Assembly: GCA_035495315.1 (NCBI GenBank)
Contig: DATJGF010000220.1
Span: 1-19,167, forward strand
Direction: 5' to 3'
Length of the DNA: 19,167 nt
From: DATJGF01 sp035495315
GTDB taxonomy: Bacteria > Verrucomicrobiota > Verrucomicrobiia > Limisphaerales > UBA8199
A program made the position numbers and the translations under genes. This document shows positions 1 to 7,758 of the stretch, in pieces (position 1 is the stretch's first letter; each line of letters opens with the position of its first letter). The notes under the pieces are model-generated. The model had not been told where the DNA came from. It saw only the letters and a list, made by a program, of their open reading frames with translations, and made no database searches.

Positions 1-759
1 GGGATTTGGATTTGGATCAGCCAACGACTGCGGCGATGCTCGCTCGAGCAGGATACTCGGGCCGATGCCGAGCCCACGCGCAAAGCACGGATGCTCAGCG
101 GGCCGGGGATTGTGCTCTACGGCCTGCTGGGCACCTTTGCCTTCGTTGATTGGGTCATGTCGCTGGAGAAGCACTGGTATTCGACCATGTTCGCGGTGAT
201 CGTGATCATCGGGCAAATACTCGTCGCCTACGCCTTTTCAGTCGTTCTGCTCACTTTGTTTCGCAAACAGGAACCTTTGGCAGAGGTGGTCACGAAGAAT
301 CAATATCATCAATTAGGCAATCTCTTGCTGGCCTTTGTCATGTTTTGGACCTACGTCCAGTTTGGGCAGCTGTTGGTGGTGTATTCCGGGGATAAGCCGC
401 ACGAAGTTGATTGGTATTTGCATCGCATCGCCGGCAATTGGAAATTGGTCGTCGCTGGGCTGGGATTATTTCACTTTTTCCTGCCTTTTTACCTGTTGCT
501 CTTTCGCGCCATCAAAAGACATATCGTACCGTTGACGGTGCTCGCGACCGTTCTTTTCCTGGTTCACATCCTTGCCGTGTATTGGCTGGTGATGCCGGCA
601 TTCCATCAGAGCGGTCTGCAGATCAGCTGGCTTGATTTCACCGCGCCGCTAGGGATCGGCGGACTCTGGGTCGCTTTTTTTCTGTCGCGTTTGAAGGCCG
701 CTCCTTTGCTGCCGCAGCACGATCCGGGACTGCAATTTGCTTTCCGCTATGGCCACTAA
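1..759 (+). CDS. actF: Alternative complex III subunit ActF (partial, 5' end outside window)
   Basis: The reading frame is open from base 1 to the TAA at 757-759, giving 252 residues of a longer protein; the ATG at 91 is internal. It resembles the C-terminal part of ActF, one of the two NrfD/PsrC-like quinone-interacting membrane subunits of alternative complex III (quinol:cytochrome c oxidoreductase). Visible signs are the LSGPGIVLYG stretch, then FAFVDWVMSLE.HW, then a helix leading into QFGQLLVVYSGDKP, and WYLHRIAGNWK before further hydrophobic helices (about six membrane segments here). The complex oxidises membrane quinol and reduces cytochrome c or the oxidase directly. The gene overlaps the next one by 11 bases and is followed by a complete caa3 oxidase set, the usual act-cox arrangement. 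ActC is the main alternative, but the short C-terminal form and the position last in the act block favour ActF. Confidence 0.85.
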   Translation, partial: GIWIWISQRLRRCSLEQDTRADAEPTRKARMLSGPGIVLYGLLGTFAFVDWVMSLEKHWYSTMFAVIVIIGQILVAYAFSVVLLTLFRKQEPLAEVVTKNQYHQLGNLLLAFVMFWTYVQFGQLLVVYSGDKPHEVDWYLHRIAGNWKLVVAGLGLFHFFLPFYLLLFRAIKRHIVPLTVLATVLFLVHILAVYWLVMPAFHQSGLQISWLDFTAPLGIGGLWVAFFLSRLKAAPLLPQHDPGLQFAFRYGH

Positions 760-1396
760 TCGGAATGCGAACGCTGGTATGTCGCATAATGGCGAGCAGC
801 AGAGTCGCGCCAGGGCGAAGTGGCTCGTCGCCGGGGCCGGTTTCATCTGGCTCCTCACCCGCGCCTGGCGGCGCAAGCGACGCCGGCCCTTGCGGGACCC
901 TGAGTTCGAACCGAGGCCCAGGCCCGTTTCAATAAGCTCGCCGCGCAAAGGGTATGAGACGCGCGATGCGAATCCTGTTTGGATTTTCGCGTTCGTCATA
1001 GTCTTGTTTATCTGCGGCTTATTCATTCATTTAGTGCTGGCAGGCTGGTTGAGCTGGCTGAAGCGCTCCACCCCACCGACCGATCGCTGGCACCCTTCCC
1101 AACAAGCGGCACGTTCGGTACCCTCGCCGGGTTCCTATCCGCGCCTGCAAATCGCTCCGCCCGTTGATCTCGAGAAGTTTCGGGCGCGTGAGGAGAGCGA
1201 GCTGAGCAGTTACGGCTGGATCAACCGAACTGCCGGGATAGTGAAGATACCGATTGAGCGCGCGATGGAGTTGGTGCTGAAGGAGGGGCTGCCGACAAGG
1301 ACCAGGACAAACCAGAATCAAACAGGGCCTTCCGAGTACCAGTTGATCCAGCAACGCCTTGAACATCGGGAGCGCGAATTTCCAGAAGAGAAATGA
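749..1396 (+). CDS. Conserved membrane protein of act-cox clusters, unknown function
   Basis: This 215-residue protein starts at the ATG at 749, overlapping actF by 11 bases; a TTG at 737 would add four residues. The N-terminus is hydrophilic and very basic (RRKRRRP around 41-47). One clear membrane helix spans about residues 77-98, followed by a soluble tail. Near residues 132-182 is a block I recall from small proteins encoded between act genes and SCO/cox genes in other bacteria: PRLQ.AP..DL, then SYGWINRTAGIVKIPIERAM, then a GLPTR end. There is no CxxCH, so it is not a cytochrome c. The stop overlaps the SCO start as ATGA, implying coupled translation. An assembly or accessory role for ACIII or the oxidase is inferred only from context. 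Confidence 0.75.
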   Translation: MATNRNANAGMSHNGEQQSRARAKWLVAGAGFIWLLTRAWRRKRRRPLRDPEFEPRPRPVSISSPRKGYETRDANPVWIFAFVIVLFICGLFIHLVLAGWLSWLKRSTPPTDRWHPSQQAARSVPSPGSYPRLQIAPPVDLEKFRAREESELSSYGWINRTAGIVKIPIERAMELVLKEGLPTRTRTNQNQTGPSEYQLIQQRLEHREREFPEEK

Positions 1397-2349
1397 TTAT
1401 AAATCAGAAAACCGAAGGCCGAGGTCCGACAGAGTCGCTAACCAGTCCAAAGTCCCTGTTGCTATTGAGCGTGCTCTGGGTTGCGTCCGTACTCCAGGCC
1501 CAAACGGTGACTGAAGATGGTCTCGCGCAAATCCGGTTTGATCAAAAGCCGAGTGCGAACATCTCGCTCAACCTGCGTTTTCGGGATGAGGAAGGAAAAC
1601 CGGCAGCCTTGGAACAATATTGCGGGCGGAAACCGGTGATCCTCGTGTTGGGTTACTATGAGTGTCCGATGCTCTGTACGTTGGTGCTTAACGGTCTGAC
1701 AGAGAGTGCCGCCGACATGAAATGGAGCATAGGCCGCGAGTTTGAGGTGGTCAGTGTGAGCATCAATCCGCGCGAGACGCCGACGCTAGCAGCGGCCAAA
1801 AAGCGGTCTTATGTGCAACGGTATGGCCGGTCGGGTACAGCACAGGGTTGGCATTTTCTGACCGGCAGCGAGCCCGCAATCCGTCAGTTGGCCGAGGAAG
1901 TCGGTTTCCGGTATGTCTATGACTCGGTTTCCAGGCAGTATGCGCACCCAAGTGGCGTGATTATTCTGACGCCTTCCGGCCAGATCTCTGGATACCTTTT
2001 CGGGGTCAGTTATCGACCCAAGGAACTTTTTGAATCGCTACGGCGCGCCGGCTCAAACCAGGTGAGCTCGCCTATCCAGCAATTCATTTTGCTCTGCTTT
2101 CGTTACAATCCGATCACTGGAAAATACAGCGGGATTATTCTCAACACCGTGCGTGTGCTTAGCGTGGGCACTCTGCTGGGCTTGGTCTGTCTGATTGTTG
2201 CGCTGGCGCGCCGCAGTCATGGGGCTAAGGCTACGACATCAATCGGCAAGGTTTCTGTTGCGCCGCCGGAGCATGCACCCTCCGAAAAGCACACGGCGAC
2301 GTCGGGTGCAGGCGATCAATCAGCGCTCTTGGATCAGACCTCGTCATGA
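1393..2349 (+). CDS. SCO1/SenC family copper chaperone for cytochrome oxidase
   Basis: This 318-residue thioredoxin-fold protein is of the SCO1/SenC/PrrC family, which delivers copper to, or keeps reduced, the CuA centre of oxidase subunit II. An N-terminal hydrophobic stretch at about 20-36 ending in LQAQ looks like a signal peptide. The copper/redox motif CPMLC is at C91 and C95, preceded by GYYE, and the conserved histidine is H185 in YAHPSG. A C-terminal membrane helix at about 248-271 is followed by a hydrophilic tail, so the protein is longer than the usual ~200 residues and probably anchored at its C-terminus. The start is ATG at 1393 overlapping the previous stop, and the stop overlaps the coxB start, both as ATGA. 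Placement directly before coxB fits a CuA-assembly job. Confidence 0.93.
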   Translation: MIINQKTEGRGPTESLTSPKSLLLLSVLWVASVLQAQTVTEDGLAQIRFDQKPSANISLNLRFRDEEGKPAALEQYCGRKPVILVLGYYECPMLCTLVLNGLTESAADMKWSIGREFEVVSVSINPRETPTLAAAKKRSYVQRYGRSGTAQGWHFLTGSEPAIRQLAEEVGFRYVYDSVSRQYAHPSGVIILTPSGQISGYLFGVSYRPKELFESLRRAGSNQVSSPIQQFILLCFRYNPITGKYSGIILNTVRVLSVGTLLGLVCLIVALARRSHGAKATTSIGKVSVAPPEHAPSEKHTATSGAGDQSALLDQTSS

Positions 2350-3293
2350 CCTTTCCAATTTTGCCAGAGCAAGCATCCAAGGTCGCCGAGCAGACTGATA
2401 ACCTGTATTGGGGGCTGCTTTGCGCCAGTGCGGCTGCTTGCCTGGTAGTGTTTGTGCCGATGATCTATTGGCTCTTCAAGTATCGTTGCGGGAAACCTGC
2501 CGATCGAACTCCACGGCACCTGCCGCAGAACACTATTGAGATTACCTGGACTCTGATTCCGACGGTGGTCTTCATGTGCTTTTACGCCTGGGGCGCGAAG
2601 CACTATTTCGTTATCGAACGTCCTCCGCCGGACGCTATGGACCTTAATGTGATCGGCAAACAGTGGATGTGGAGAATCCAGCATCCGGAGGGCAACCGGG
2701 AAATTGACGAATTGCATGTGCCGGTGGGCAGGATGGTGAAATTGACGATGACTTCGCAGGATGTCATCCACAGCTTTTTCCTGCCGGAATTTCGGGTCAA
2801 ACAGGACGTTGTTCCCGGGCGCTATACCACTGAGTGGTTCAAAGCCGAGAAGCTCGGCACCTATCACTTGTTTTGCACGGAGTACTGCGGCACTTCCCAT
2901 TCGCGCATGGTCGGACATGTGATCGTGATGAGCCCCGCAGAATATGAGAATTGGCTAGTTCAAGGCCACCCCAGCGAGACCCTGGCCGCATCGGGCGAAC
3001 GCCTTTACCGCGAATTAGGGTGCAGCGGTTGTCACGAAGGTAAATCAATCGTCCGGGCTCCGCCGTTGCAGGGCGTTTTCGGAAAGCCGGTCCCGTTGAA
3101 CAATGGCGAAGTTGTTATGGCCGATGAAGCGTACCTGCGCGATTCTATTGTATTCCCGGCCAAGCAGATCGTGGGCGGCTATACCAATGACATGCCATCA
3201 TTCGTCGGGAGAATTAACGAGGAAGAATTGCTTGAGGTCATCGCGTACCTGAAAAGTCTTGGCGGGTCGAATCCTCAACCCAGTGCTGAATGA
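2346..3293 (+). CDS. coxB: Cytochrome c oxidase subunit II with fused cytochrome c domain (caa3 type)
   Basis: This 315-residue protein carries electrons from cytochrome c or ACIII to the CuA centre and on to subunit I. Two N-terminal membrane helices (about 22-46 and 65-85) form the hairpin typical of subunit II. The cupredoxin domain carries all CuA ligands: H142 in IHSFFLPEFR, then C177, E179, C181, H185 and M188 in FCTEYCGTSHSRM. The aromatic entry patch is QWMW (106-109). A cytochrome c domain follows, with CSGCH at 226-230 and a likely axial methionine M283 in NDMPSF. This fusion defines caa3 oxidases. There is no cleavable signal peptide; the first helix may serve for export. The start is fixed by the ATGA overlap with the SCO gene. 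Confidence 0.96.
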   Translation: MTFPILPEQASKVAEQTDNLYWGLLCASAAACLVVFVPMIYWLFKYRCGKPADRTPRHLPQNTIEITWTLIPTVVFMCFYAWGAKHYFVIERPPPDAMDLNVIGKQWMWRIQHPEGNREIDELHVPVGRMVKLTMTSQDVIHSFFLPEFRVKQDVVPGRYTTEWFKAEKLGTYHLFCTEYCGTSHSRMVGHVIVMSPAEYENWLVQGHPSETLAASGERLYRELGCSGCHEGKSIVRAPPLQGVFGKPVPLNNGEVVMADEAYLRDSIVFPAKQIVGGYTNDMPSFVGRINEEELLEVIAYLKSLGGSNPQPSAE

Positions 3294-3294
3294 A

Positions 3295-4959
3295 ATGATG
3301 AACGCTACGATGCCCCAAACCGACACCCTCGAAATTCCACGCCCTCCCGCGCGGCTGCTCACGTATAATGAGGAAGGAGGACGGACCCTTGCGTCGTGGC
3401 TTTTGACCACCGATCATAAGCGGATTGGCATTCTCTATCTTTGCTCAATTCTGGTGTATTTCATCATTGCCGCAATTGCCGCCGCCTTGATGCGAATGGA
3501 GTTGATCACCCCGGCAGGCGACATGGTTTCCTCCGAAACTTACAATAAACTCTTCACGATTCATGGCACTCTCATGGTTTGGTTCTTTTTGATCCCGTCG
3601 ATTCCGACGGTGCTGGGCAATTTTGTCATACCGATGATGTTGGGGGCGCGCGATGTGGCTTTTCCCAGGTTGAATCTGCTCAGCTGGTATCTCTTTAACC
3701 TTGGCGGTCTTTTTGCCCTGTATTCGGTGACATTTGGCGGGGTGGACACGGGCTGGACTTTTTACCCGCCCTACAGCAGCGGCTTTGCCCGGTCAAACGT
3801 TGTGACGATGGCGGCCGGGGTGTTCATCACGGGGTTCGGTTCCATACTAACGGGACTGAACTTCATCGTCACGACGCACAAAATGCGAGCGCCGGGCTTG
3901 ACCTGGTTCCGGCTACCGCTGTTTATCTGGTCGATGTACGCAACCAGCGTGATCCTGGTCCTGGCCACGCCAGTGCTGGCGATTACGCTTGCCCTCATGG
4001 CCTTCGAGCGTATCTGGGGTATCGGCGTGTTCGATCCCAAATTGGGCGGTGATCCGGTCCTGTTCCAGCATCTGTTCTGGTTTTATTCCCACCCCGCCGT
4101 TTACATCATGATTCTGCCGGGGATGGGAGTGGTCAGCGAGCTGATTCCGTGCTTCGCGCGCAAGCCGATTTTTGGCTACTATTTCGTTGCCTTTGCCAGC
4201 GTCGCGATTGCCATCCTGAGTTTCCTGGTTTGGGGACACCACATGTTCGTCAGCAGCCAGTCGGTTTACGCCGGCCTTGTTTTTTCTTTGCTCAGCTATC
4301 TGGTGTCAGTGCCTTCGGCGATCAAGGTCTTCAACTGGACGATGACCTTGTATCGAGGCTCGATTCACCTTTACACCCCAATGCTGTATGCGCTGGGGTT
4401 CATTGGCCTGTTCACTATCGGCGGATTGACCGGACTATTCCTGGCCTCACTCGGCTTTGATGTCCACGTCACCGATACCTATTTTGTCGTCGCGCATTTC
4501 CATTACATCATGGTCGGGGGAATGGTAACGGCGTTTATGGGAGGACTCCATTATTGGTGGCCCAAAATCACCGGGCGTCTCTATCCCGAGAAGCTGGGCC
4601 AACTCGCAGCGCTCATTATGTATATCGGATTCAACCTGACGTTCTTTCCCCAATTTGTGGTGGGCTATCTGGGGATGCCACGCCGGTATCATGCCTATGC
4701 GCCCGAGTTTCAAATTTACAACGTCATGTCCAGCGCCGGCGCCTCCATCCTGGGCGTCGCCTATCTGTTGCCTTTGATCTATCTGATCTGGTCGCTTAAG
4801 CACGGCAAAAAGGCGCCTGCCAATCCATGGAAAGCCACCGGTTTGGAATGGCAGACTCCCTCGCCTCCGCCCAAGCACAATTTTGCCCAAACGCCGATCG
4901 TCGAGCGTCCGCCTTATCAGTATTCAGCCGAAGCCGAAGAGGAGTTGGTCCATGGGTAA
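3295..4959 (+). CDS. coxA: Cytochrome c oxidase subunit I (caa3 type, A2 subclass)
   Basis: This is the haem-copper catalytic subunit: it reduces oxygen to water and pumps protons. The start is uncertain. ATG 3295 (554 residues, one base after the coxB stop) is used here; ATG 3298, ATG 3310 and TTG 3259 are also in frame. Numbering from 3295: H90 (low-spin haem) in IHGTLMVWFF, H266 and Y270 (CuB ligand and cross-linked tyrosine) in YSHPAVY, H315/H316 (CuB), H401 (haem a3) and H403 (haem a) in VAHFHYIM. The K-channel lysine is K344 in PSAIKVFNW, and D120 in ARDVAFPRLN is the likely D-channel entrance. The glutamate of HPEVY is replaced by alanine and a YS pair (264-265) precedes the histidine, as in type A2 oxidases such as that of Rhodothermus. 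The 3' end overlaps coxC by 8 bases. Confidence 0.97.
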   Translation: MMNATMPQTDTLEIPRPPARLLTYNEEGGRTLASWLLTTDHKRIGILYLCSILVYFIIAAIAAALMRMELITPAGDMVSSETYNKLFTIHGTLMVWFFLIPSIPTVLGNFVIPMMLGARDVAFPRLNLLSWYLFNLGGLFALYSVTFGGVDTGWTFYPPYSSGFARSNVVTMAAGVFITGFGSILTGLNFIVTTHKMRAPGLTWFRLPLFIWSMYATSVILVLATPVLAITLALMAFERIWGIGVFDPKLGGDPVLFQHLFWFYSHPAVYIMILPGMGVVSELIPCFARKPIFGYYFVAFASVAIAILSFLVWGHHMFVSSQSVYAGLVFSLLSYLVSVPSAIKVFNWTMTLYRGSIHLYTPMLYALGFIGLFTIGGLTGLFLASLGFDVHVTDTYFVVAHFHYIMVGGMVTAFMGGLHYWWPKITGRLYPEKLGQLAALIMYIGFNLTFFPQFVVGYLGMPRRYHAYAPEFQIYNVMSSAGASILGVAYLLPLIYLIWSLKHGKKAPANPWKATGLEWQTPSPPPKHNFAQTPIVERPPYQYSAEAEEELVHG

Positions 4960-5590
4960 CGGGATTTCAGCAGTCGCGGAGCAGTTCGATGACATGCCGC
5001 AACAACAGGAGGCATCGACGTTGGGTATGTGGACGTTCCTGGCGACTGAGATCCTGTTCTTCGGCGGATTGTTCATGAGCTATATCGTCTACCGTTATGC
5101 TTATCCCCACGCTTTTGCCGAAGCGAGCCAGCATACGATTGTGCTCTATGGCACTGTCAACACGGCGATTCTGTTAACCAGCAGCTTGACCATGGCGCTG
5201 GCGGTCCATGCGGCCCAAGAAGGCCGCAACACGGCACTATTTCGCTATTTACTCGCGACGATCTTTTTTGCGTGCTGTTTTCTGGTCGTAAAGGGCTTTG
5301 AATACAGCGACGATCTGGAGGAACACTTGTGGCCTGGACGTCATTTCAGACCGGAACTGCCCGCGCAGGCGCAGATTTTCTGGTTCTTGTACTGGGCCAT
5401 GACGGGTTTGCATGCGTTGCACGTTACGGTCGGAGTAGGCGTGCTTTCAGTCATTGCGCGCATGGCCTGGGGACAGAAATTTTCGGCGCATTACTACAAT
5501 CCGGTCGATATCTCCGCTCTTTACTGGCACTTTGTCGACATCGTCTGGATTTGGCTCTATCCACTTCTTTATCTCATTAATCGGCACTGA
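4952..5590 (+). CDS. coxC: Cytochrome c oxidase subunit III
   Basis: This 212-residue integral membrane subunit has about five helices and no catalytic metal. It stabilises subunit I and its proton uptake. Family motifs are LGMWTFLATEILFFGGLF near the N-terminus, the TGLHALHVTVG helix, and the C-terminal ALYWHFVDIVWIWLYPLLYL. It is the short form usual for caa3 oxidases, lacking the first two helices of the mitochondrial type. The ATG at 4952 is chosen because an AGAGGAG ribosome binding site lies at 4938-4944, seven bases upstream, and the family N-terminus fits; a longer frame upstream runs over the coxA end and looks spurious. The stop overlaps the next ATG by one base (TGATG). Confidence 0.95.
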   Translation: MGNGISAVAEQFDDMPQQQEASTLGMWTFLATEILFFGGLFMSYIVYRYAYPHAFAEASQHTIVLYGTVNTAILLTSSLTMALAVHAAQEGRNTALFRYLLATIFFACCFLVVKGFEYSDDLEEHLWPGRHFRPELPAQAQIFWFLYWAMTGLHALHVTVGVGVLSVIARMAWGQKFSAHYYNPVDISALYWHFVDIVWIWLYPLLYLINRH

Positions 5591-5955
5591 TGCACACAAG
5601 CATTGTTGCAAAAAAGACGCTCTTGATAGTGTGGGTGGCGTTACTAGTACTGTTACTGCTGACCTGGGGGTTGGCGCAATTCGATCTGCACCATTTCAAC
5701 GTCGCTGCCGCTTTGACTATCGCGTTGATTAAAATGCTGCTGGTGATCCTCTTCTTTATGCATGTGCGGTATAAACCCCGATTAACCTGGATTTTCGTCG
5801 CCGCGGGTTTTATTTGGCTTCTCATCATGATTGACCTGACGCTGAGCGATTACCTAAGCCGAGGCTCGGTGCCGGGCTATCCAGATAAGACGTGGCAGCA
5901 TGGTGCCTGGCCGGCGCCGGGCAAACAGCCCCCGGAATCAACTACTCGGCCGTGA
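5590..5955 (+). CDS. coxD: Prokaryotic cytochrome c oxidase subunit IV
   Basis: This 121-residue small membrane protein is of the CoxD/CtaF (subunit IV) family, which helps form the CuB site or stabilises bacterial oxidases. Three hydrophobic helices are visible: about 9-28, 38-58 and 65-86. The middle helix carries the family signature ALIKMLLVILFFMHVRYKP. A proline-rich hydrophilic tail follows. The ATG at 5590 overlaps the coxC stop by one base. It is the last gene of the oxidase operon; a convergent gene ends at 6313 and a GC-rich double hairpin lies between them. Confidence 0.92.
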   Translation: MHTSIVAKKTLLIVWVALLVLLLLTWGLAQFDLHHFNVAAALTIALIKMLLVILFFMHVRYKPRLTWIFVAAGFIWLLIMIDLTLSDYLSRGSVPGYPDKTWQHGAWPAPGKQPPESTTRP

Positions 5956-6168
5956 GTTTGCCTGGCGATTGGCATTTGTTGGGTTCTGAAGATCGTTGGA
6001 CCCTTTCAGGTGCGAAAGTCGCTGCAAAATGCTCCCTCGATCAACGGTCAAAAAACCGACCAAATCACGCCTGCTTTCATCCGTCGAGTGTTTAGTTACT
6101 TCAAAGTCAGCAACAATAACCAGGGAACAGGAATTACTAAAGCGCACGGCCTACAACCCATCTCATAA
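5956..6168. other. Non-coding spacer after the oxidase operon
   Basis: No convincing gene is seen here; the short frames lack a ribosome binding site or family features. No classical GC-stem plus T-tract terminator was found. Transcripts from both sides probably end in or near the double hairpin immediately to the right. Confidence 0.5.
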
Positions 6169-6248
6169 TTGGTAGGGCCGGCTCGCCGAGCTGGCCGGTC
6201 CCATTTTTGTGTAGAAAAGCGGACGGCTCGGCGAGCCGTCCCTACCAA
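6169..6248. repeat. REP-like double hairpin in inverted orientation
   Basis: The outer ends TTGGTAGGG (6169-6177) and CCCTACCAA (6240-6248) are perfect inverted repeats. Inside are two hairpins of the same design. At 6221-6241 a perfect 10-bp stem (GGACGGCTCG/CGAGCCGTCC) surrounds one central base. At 6176-6196 a 10-bp stem with one G-T wobble surrounds one central base. The two are separated by a short A/T-richer loop. The whole could fold as one long stem or as two tandem hairpins. It lies between convergent operons, so it may act as a two-way terminator or mRNA stabiliser. I recall similar GGCTCGGCGAGCC-type palindromes as dispersed repeats in verrucomicrobial genomes, but this cannot be counted here. 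Confidence 0.8.
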
Positions 6249-6312
6249 AGGAACACTGCGTCGGAGTTTACAAGATGAGTTCCAGTCAATAGCGGGTACC
6301 CGTCGCTGCTCT

Positions 6313-7755
6313 TTAAGCTAAGATCTCCTTTACGACTTCACCGCTGACATCCGTGAGCCGGAAATCGCGGCCGGAATAACGATAGGTGAGTTTTTCGTGA
6401 TCGAATCCCAACAAGTGGAGCATAGTCGCATGCAGGTCGTGCACGTGGACAGGTTTCTCGACGGCGTGATAGCCGAACTCATCAGTGGCTCCATAAACTG
6501 AGCCACCTTTTACGCCGCCGCCAGCGAGCCATACCGTGAAGCCGTAGTGGTTATGGTCGCGGCCTTTGCCTTTGCCGGGTGTACCGGGGGAGGGGATCTC
6601 AACGGCCGGCGTGCGGCCAAATTCGCCACCGCAAATGACGAGAGTATCCTGGAGGAGTCCGCGCTGCTTAAGGTCGGTTAGTAAAGCGGAGATTCCCTGA
6701 TCGACTTCACCGGCGAGTTTACGGTGATTCTCTTCGAGCAAATCGTGACTGTCCCACGGCTGGACGTCTCCATGATAACACTGCACGACGCGAACGCCGC
6801 GCTCGATCAGCCTGCGCGCAATCAGCAGCTGGCGGGCTTGCAGGGTGTCGCCATACAGTTCACGAATCCGGGTTGGTTCTTTGCTGATATCAAAGGCGTC
6901 GGTTGCCTCCAGCTGCATGCGATAGGCCAGCTCAAAAGACTGAATGCGGGCTTCCAATTGCGGATCGTCGCCTCGCGCGCGCTGGTGTTCGGCATTGAAC
7001 TCGGCGAGTAAATTGAGTTGCCGTCGCTGGGCCGATCGGGTGATGCGTGCGTTGATGATGTTTTCGATCAATTCCTCCGGCTTGCTCTTTTTGGTATTGA
7101 TATGGGTGCCTTGATAAATGCCGGGCAGGAACGCGGCTCGCCAGTTGGACACGTCCGCGACGGGCAGGCCGGGACACATCGCGACAAACCCCGGCAGGTT
7201 TTGATTTTCAGTCCCAAGCCCGTAGGTGATCCAAGCCCCGTAGCTGGGACGCGATAGCCGCTCATCGCCGCAATTCATCAGGCGCATTGATTGCTCGTGA
7301 TTCGGCGTGTTGGCGTACATGGACCGAATAAAACAGATGTCATCGACATGCTGAGCAGTCCGCGAGAATATTTCGCTGACTTGGGTGCCGCTGTGGCCGT
7401 ATGCCTGAAATTTGAAAGGGGAGGGCAGGGCGGTTCCGGTTGGACGCTCAGTTGTAAGATTGCCTGTTGGGATCGTTTTTTCGGCCCATTTGGCGAGGGC
7501 AGGTTTCGGATCAAAGGTATCGACATGAGACGGGCCGCCGTTGAGGTAAATGTGAATGATATGTTTGGCCCGAGCTGGAAACTGAGGAGCTTTAGGAGAC
7601 AGTGGGTTGAGAGTGGCGTTTTCCGCATTCGCCCTCAGCAACCCTGCGTCTTGAAATAGCCCGGCGAGCCCCAGCACGCCCAGGCCTGTCCCCATTTGAT
7701 GCAACATCTGGCGACGCGTTAGTAAGCGGGGTGGGAGATGTTCGAATAGGTTCAT
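6313..7755 (-). CDS. DUF1501 (sulfatase-like) exported protein
   Basis: This 480-residue protein is of the DUF1501 family, an alkaline-phosphatase/sulfatase-like fold common in Planctomycetes and Verrucomicrobia. The N-terminus carries a twin-arginine signal (TRRQML, R14/R15, then a GTGLGVLGLAGLF hydrophobic core), so it is probably exported folded. Family blocks are HIIHIYLNGGPSHVDTFDPKP (about 65-85), the CYHGDVQPWDSHD block near residue 345, VICGGEFGRTP, and KGRDHNHYGFTVWLAGGGVKGG. The ATG start lies 3 bases after the stop of the DUF1549/DUF1553 gene, the standard pairing for these families. The biochemical role of the pair is not established; polysaccharide or sulfated-glycan breakdown is often proposed from context. 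Confidence 0.93.
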   Translation of the reverse strand: MNLFEHLPPRLLTRRQMLHQMGTGLGVLGLAGLFQDAGLLRANAENATLNPLSPKAPQFPARAKHIIHIYLNGGPSHVDTFDPKPALAKWAEKTIPTGNLTTERPTGTALPSPFKFQAYGHSGTQVSEIFSRTAQHVDDICFIRSMYANTPNHEQSMRLMNCGDERLSRPSYGAWITYGLGTENQNLPGFVAMCPGLPVADVSNWRAAFLPGIYQGTHINTKKSKPEELIENIINARITRSAQRRQLNLLAEFNAEHQRARGDDPQLEARIQSFELAYRMQLEATDAFDISKEPTRIRELYGDTLQARQLLIARRLIERGVRVVQCYHGDVQPWDSHDLLEENHRKLAGEVDQGISALLTDLKQRGLLQDTLVICGGEFGRTPAVEIPSPGTPGKGKGRDHNHYGFTVWLAGGGVKGGSVYGATDEFGYHAVEKPVHVHDLHATMLHLLGFDHEKLTYRYSGRDFRLTDVSGEVVKEILA

Positions 7756-7758
7756 AAT

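Noticed and set aside
2334..2918. Minus-strand 194-residue frame opposite coxB
   Set aside because: It is fully antisense to an unmistakable coxB and has no recognisable domain.
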